DNA of 5,399 nucleotides from an uncultured Eubacteriales bacterium (GTDB taxonomy: Bacteria > Bacillota > Clostridia > Oscillospirales > Butyricicoccaceae), in assembly GCA_934630445.1 (NCBI GenBank), contig CAKTWY010000172.1:1-5399 (forward strand), written 5' to 3'. Of the stretch, positions 4,820 through 5,399 are shown one piece after another. Position numbers and translations under genes: made by a program. The notes under the pieces are model-generated. The model was given only the letters and a program-made list of their open reading frames with translations. It was not told the DNA's origin and did not search any database. How positions within the stretch are numbered: the stretch's first letter is position 1; every line of letters starts with the position of its first letter.

Positions 4820-5326
4820 ATGCGCCGTCAGCCGAGCAAAAGTTACCACGTGTTTCTGGTCCTGGTGGGAGACCTTCTCAAAACGCCTTCGGTCGGAGAA
4901 ATGGACAGGTTTGTTCAGCATGGGCGCATCACCTGCCTGCAGCACAGCCTCCTTGTCGCGTATTTGAGCTTTCGTGTCTGCAGGCGCCTCGGCTTTGACT
5001 TTGAAGCGGCGGCGCGCGGCGCGCTTCTCCACGATTTCTTTTTATACGATTGGCACGAGCCCGGGCATGGTCCGTGGCACGGGATGCGCCATCCGGCGCG
5101 CGCGCTCGAGAATGCCCGGCGCGAATTTACGCTTTCCCGGGTGGAGCAGGATATTATTGAAAAGCACATGTGGCCGCTCACCCTGCGGCGTCCTCCGCGC
5201 TACCGCGAGTCGGTCGTTGTCTGTGCGGCGGATAAGCTCTGCGCGGCAGCCGAGGTATTGCGCCTGACGCGTTATTCTGGTATTCGTGCGATTATTGATC
5301 ACAGGTTAGGAGGAGTCATATCATGA
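4820..5326 (+). CDS. Small HD-domain protein, putative metal-dependent phosphohydrolase
   Basis: The 168-residue product has the HD-superfamily pattern: QHS (H42), the doublet LLHD (H71, D72), H91 in MRHPARALENA, H116 in IIEKHMWPL, and D138 in CAADKLCA. In HD enzymes such residues bind one or two divalent metals and hydrolyse phosphate esters. The substrate here is unknown and I do not recognise a named gene. No membrane segment is obvious, so the protein is probably cytosolic. ATG 4820 is preferred because the frame's earlier GTG at 4730 lies upstream of the predicted promoter. The only ribosome binding site is a modest AAAGGG about 10 nt before the ATG. Its TGA overlaps the next gene's ATG (ATGA), suggesting a two-gene unit. 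It stands where rplS is commonly found after trmD. Confidence 0.85.
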   Translation: MRRQPSKSYHVFLVLVGDLLKTPSVGEMDRFVQHGRITCLQHSLLVAYLSFRVCRRLGFDFEAAARGALLHDFFLYDWHEPGHGPWHGMRHPARALENARREFTLSRVEQDIIEKHMWPLTLRRPPRYRESVVVCAADKLCAAAEVLRLTRYSGIRAIIDHRLGGVIS

Positions 5327-5399
5327 AAAAGAACAGGAAATGGATGATCTTTGCAGGTATCGGCGCGGCGGCCGGTGCGGTCGCGGCGGCGGTTTTTGC
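5323..5399 (+). CDS. N-terminus of an unidentified membrane-anchored or secreted protein (cut by window)
   Basis: Only 25 codons are visible. The start ATG 5323 overlaps the HD-gene stop in an ATGA, and a strong AGGAGG (5308-5313) lies 9 nt upstream. The sequence begins with a positive stretch (MKKNRK) followed by an uninterrupted hydrophobic Ala/Gly/Val segment from residue 7 to the window edge. That is typical of an N-terminal signal anchor or signal peptide. No lipobox cysteine or cleavage site is seen before the cut. The function cannot be assigned. The overlap suggests it works, or is at least expressed, with the HD protein. Confidence 0.75.
   Translation, partial: MKKNRKWMIFAGIGAAAGAVAAAVF

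Overview
This is a housekeeping segment from a low-complexity, moderately GC-rich Firmicute. It is most likely a member of the Clostridia, perhaps close to the Oscillospiraceae or Ruminococcaceae. The evidence is the ylxM-ffh-rpsP-khpA-rimM-trmD gene order, strong AGGAGG-type ribosome binding sites before most genes, sigma-A-like promoters, and a YlxM protein, which is a Gram-positive family. The taxon is inferred from gene order and style, not from a database match.

Layout. Bases 1-758 (minus strand) hold the 5' 252 codons of a TtcA-like PP-loop ATPase, probably a tRNA thiolation enzyme, cut by the window edge. Bases 759-950 are a divergent intergenic region with two well-formed outward-facing promoters. 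Their -35 regions form an 11-bp inverted repeat, and a perfect 8-bp inverted repeat lies just downstream of the rightward -10 box. Bases 951-4675 (plus strand) form one apparent operon: ylxM, ffh, rpsP, khpA, rimM and trmD. After trmD, where rplS (L19) usually sits, there is instead a new promoter, a small HD-domain protein (4820-5326) and the start of an overlapping gene for a membrane-anchored or secreted protein (5323 to the end).

How the genes work together. YlxM and Ffh belong to signal-recognition-particle-dependent targeting of membrane and secreted proteins. RpsP (S16) is a 30S assembly protein and RimM is a 30S maturation factor. TrmD makes m1G37 in tRNAs, and KhpA is a small KH-domain RNA-binding protein. 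The cluster therefore links ribosome assembly, tRNA modification and nascent-chain targeting. The TtcA-like gene on the other strand adds another RNA-modification enzyme.

Most unusual signal. The 188-nt gap between khpA and rimM contains three consecutive hairpins. The first is an 18-bp helix and the third is a long two-part stem. Their wobble pairs are G-U in the plus-strand transcript and would be C-A mismatches on the other strand, so the structure points to sense-strand RNA. The third hairpin's 5' arm contains a copy of the rimM Shine-Dalgarno core, so its 3' arm could pair with either. This resembles a translational switch in front of rimM-trmD, but a repeat element or a simple processing structure is also possible. 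No wholly new protein system is visible in the window.
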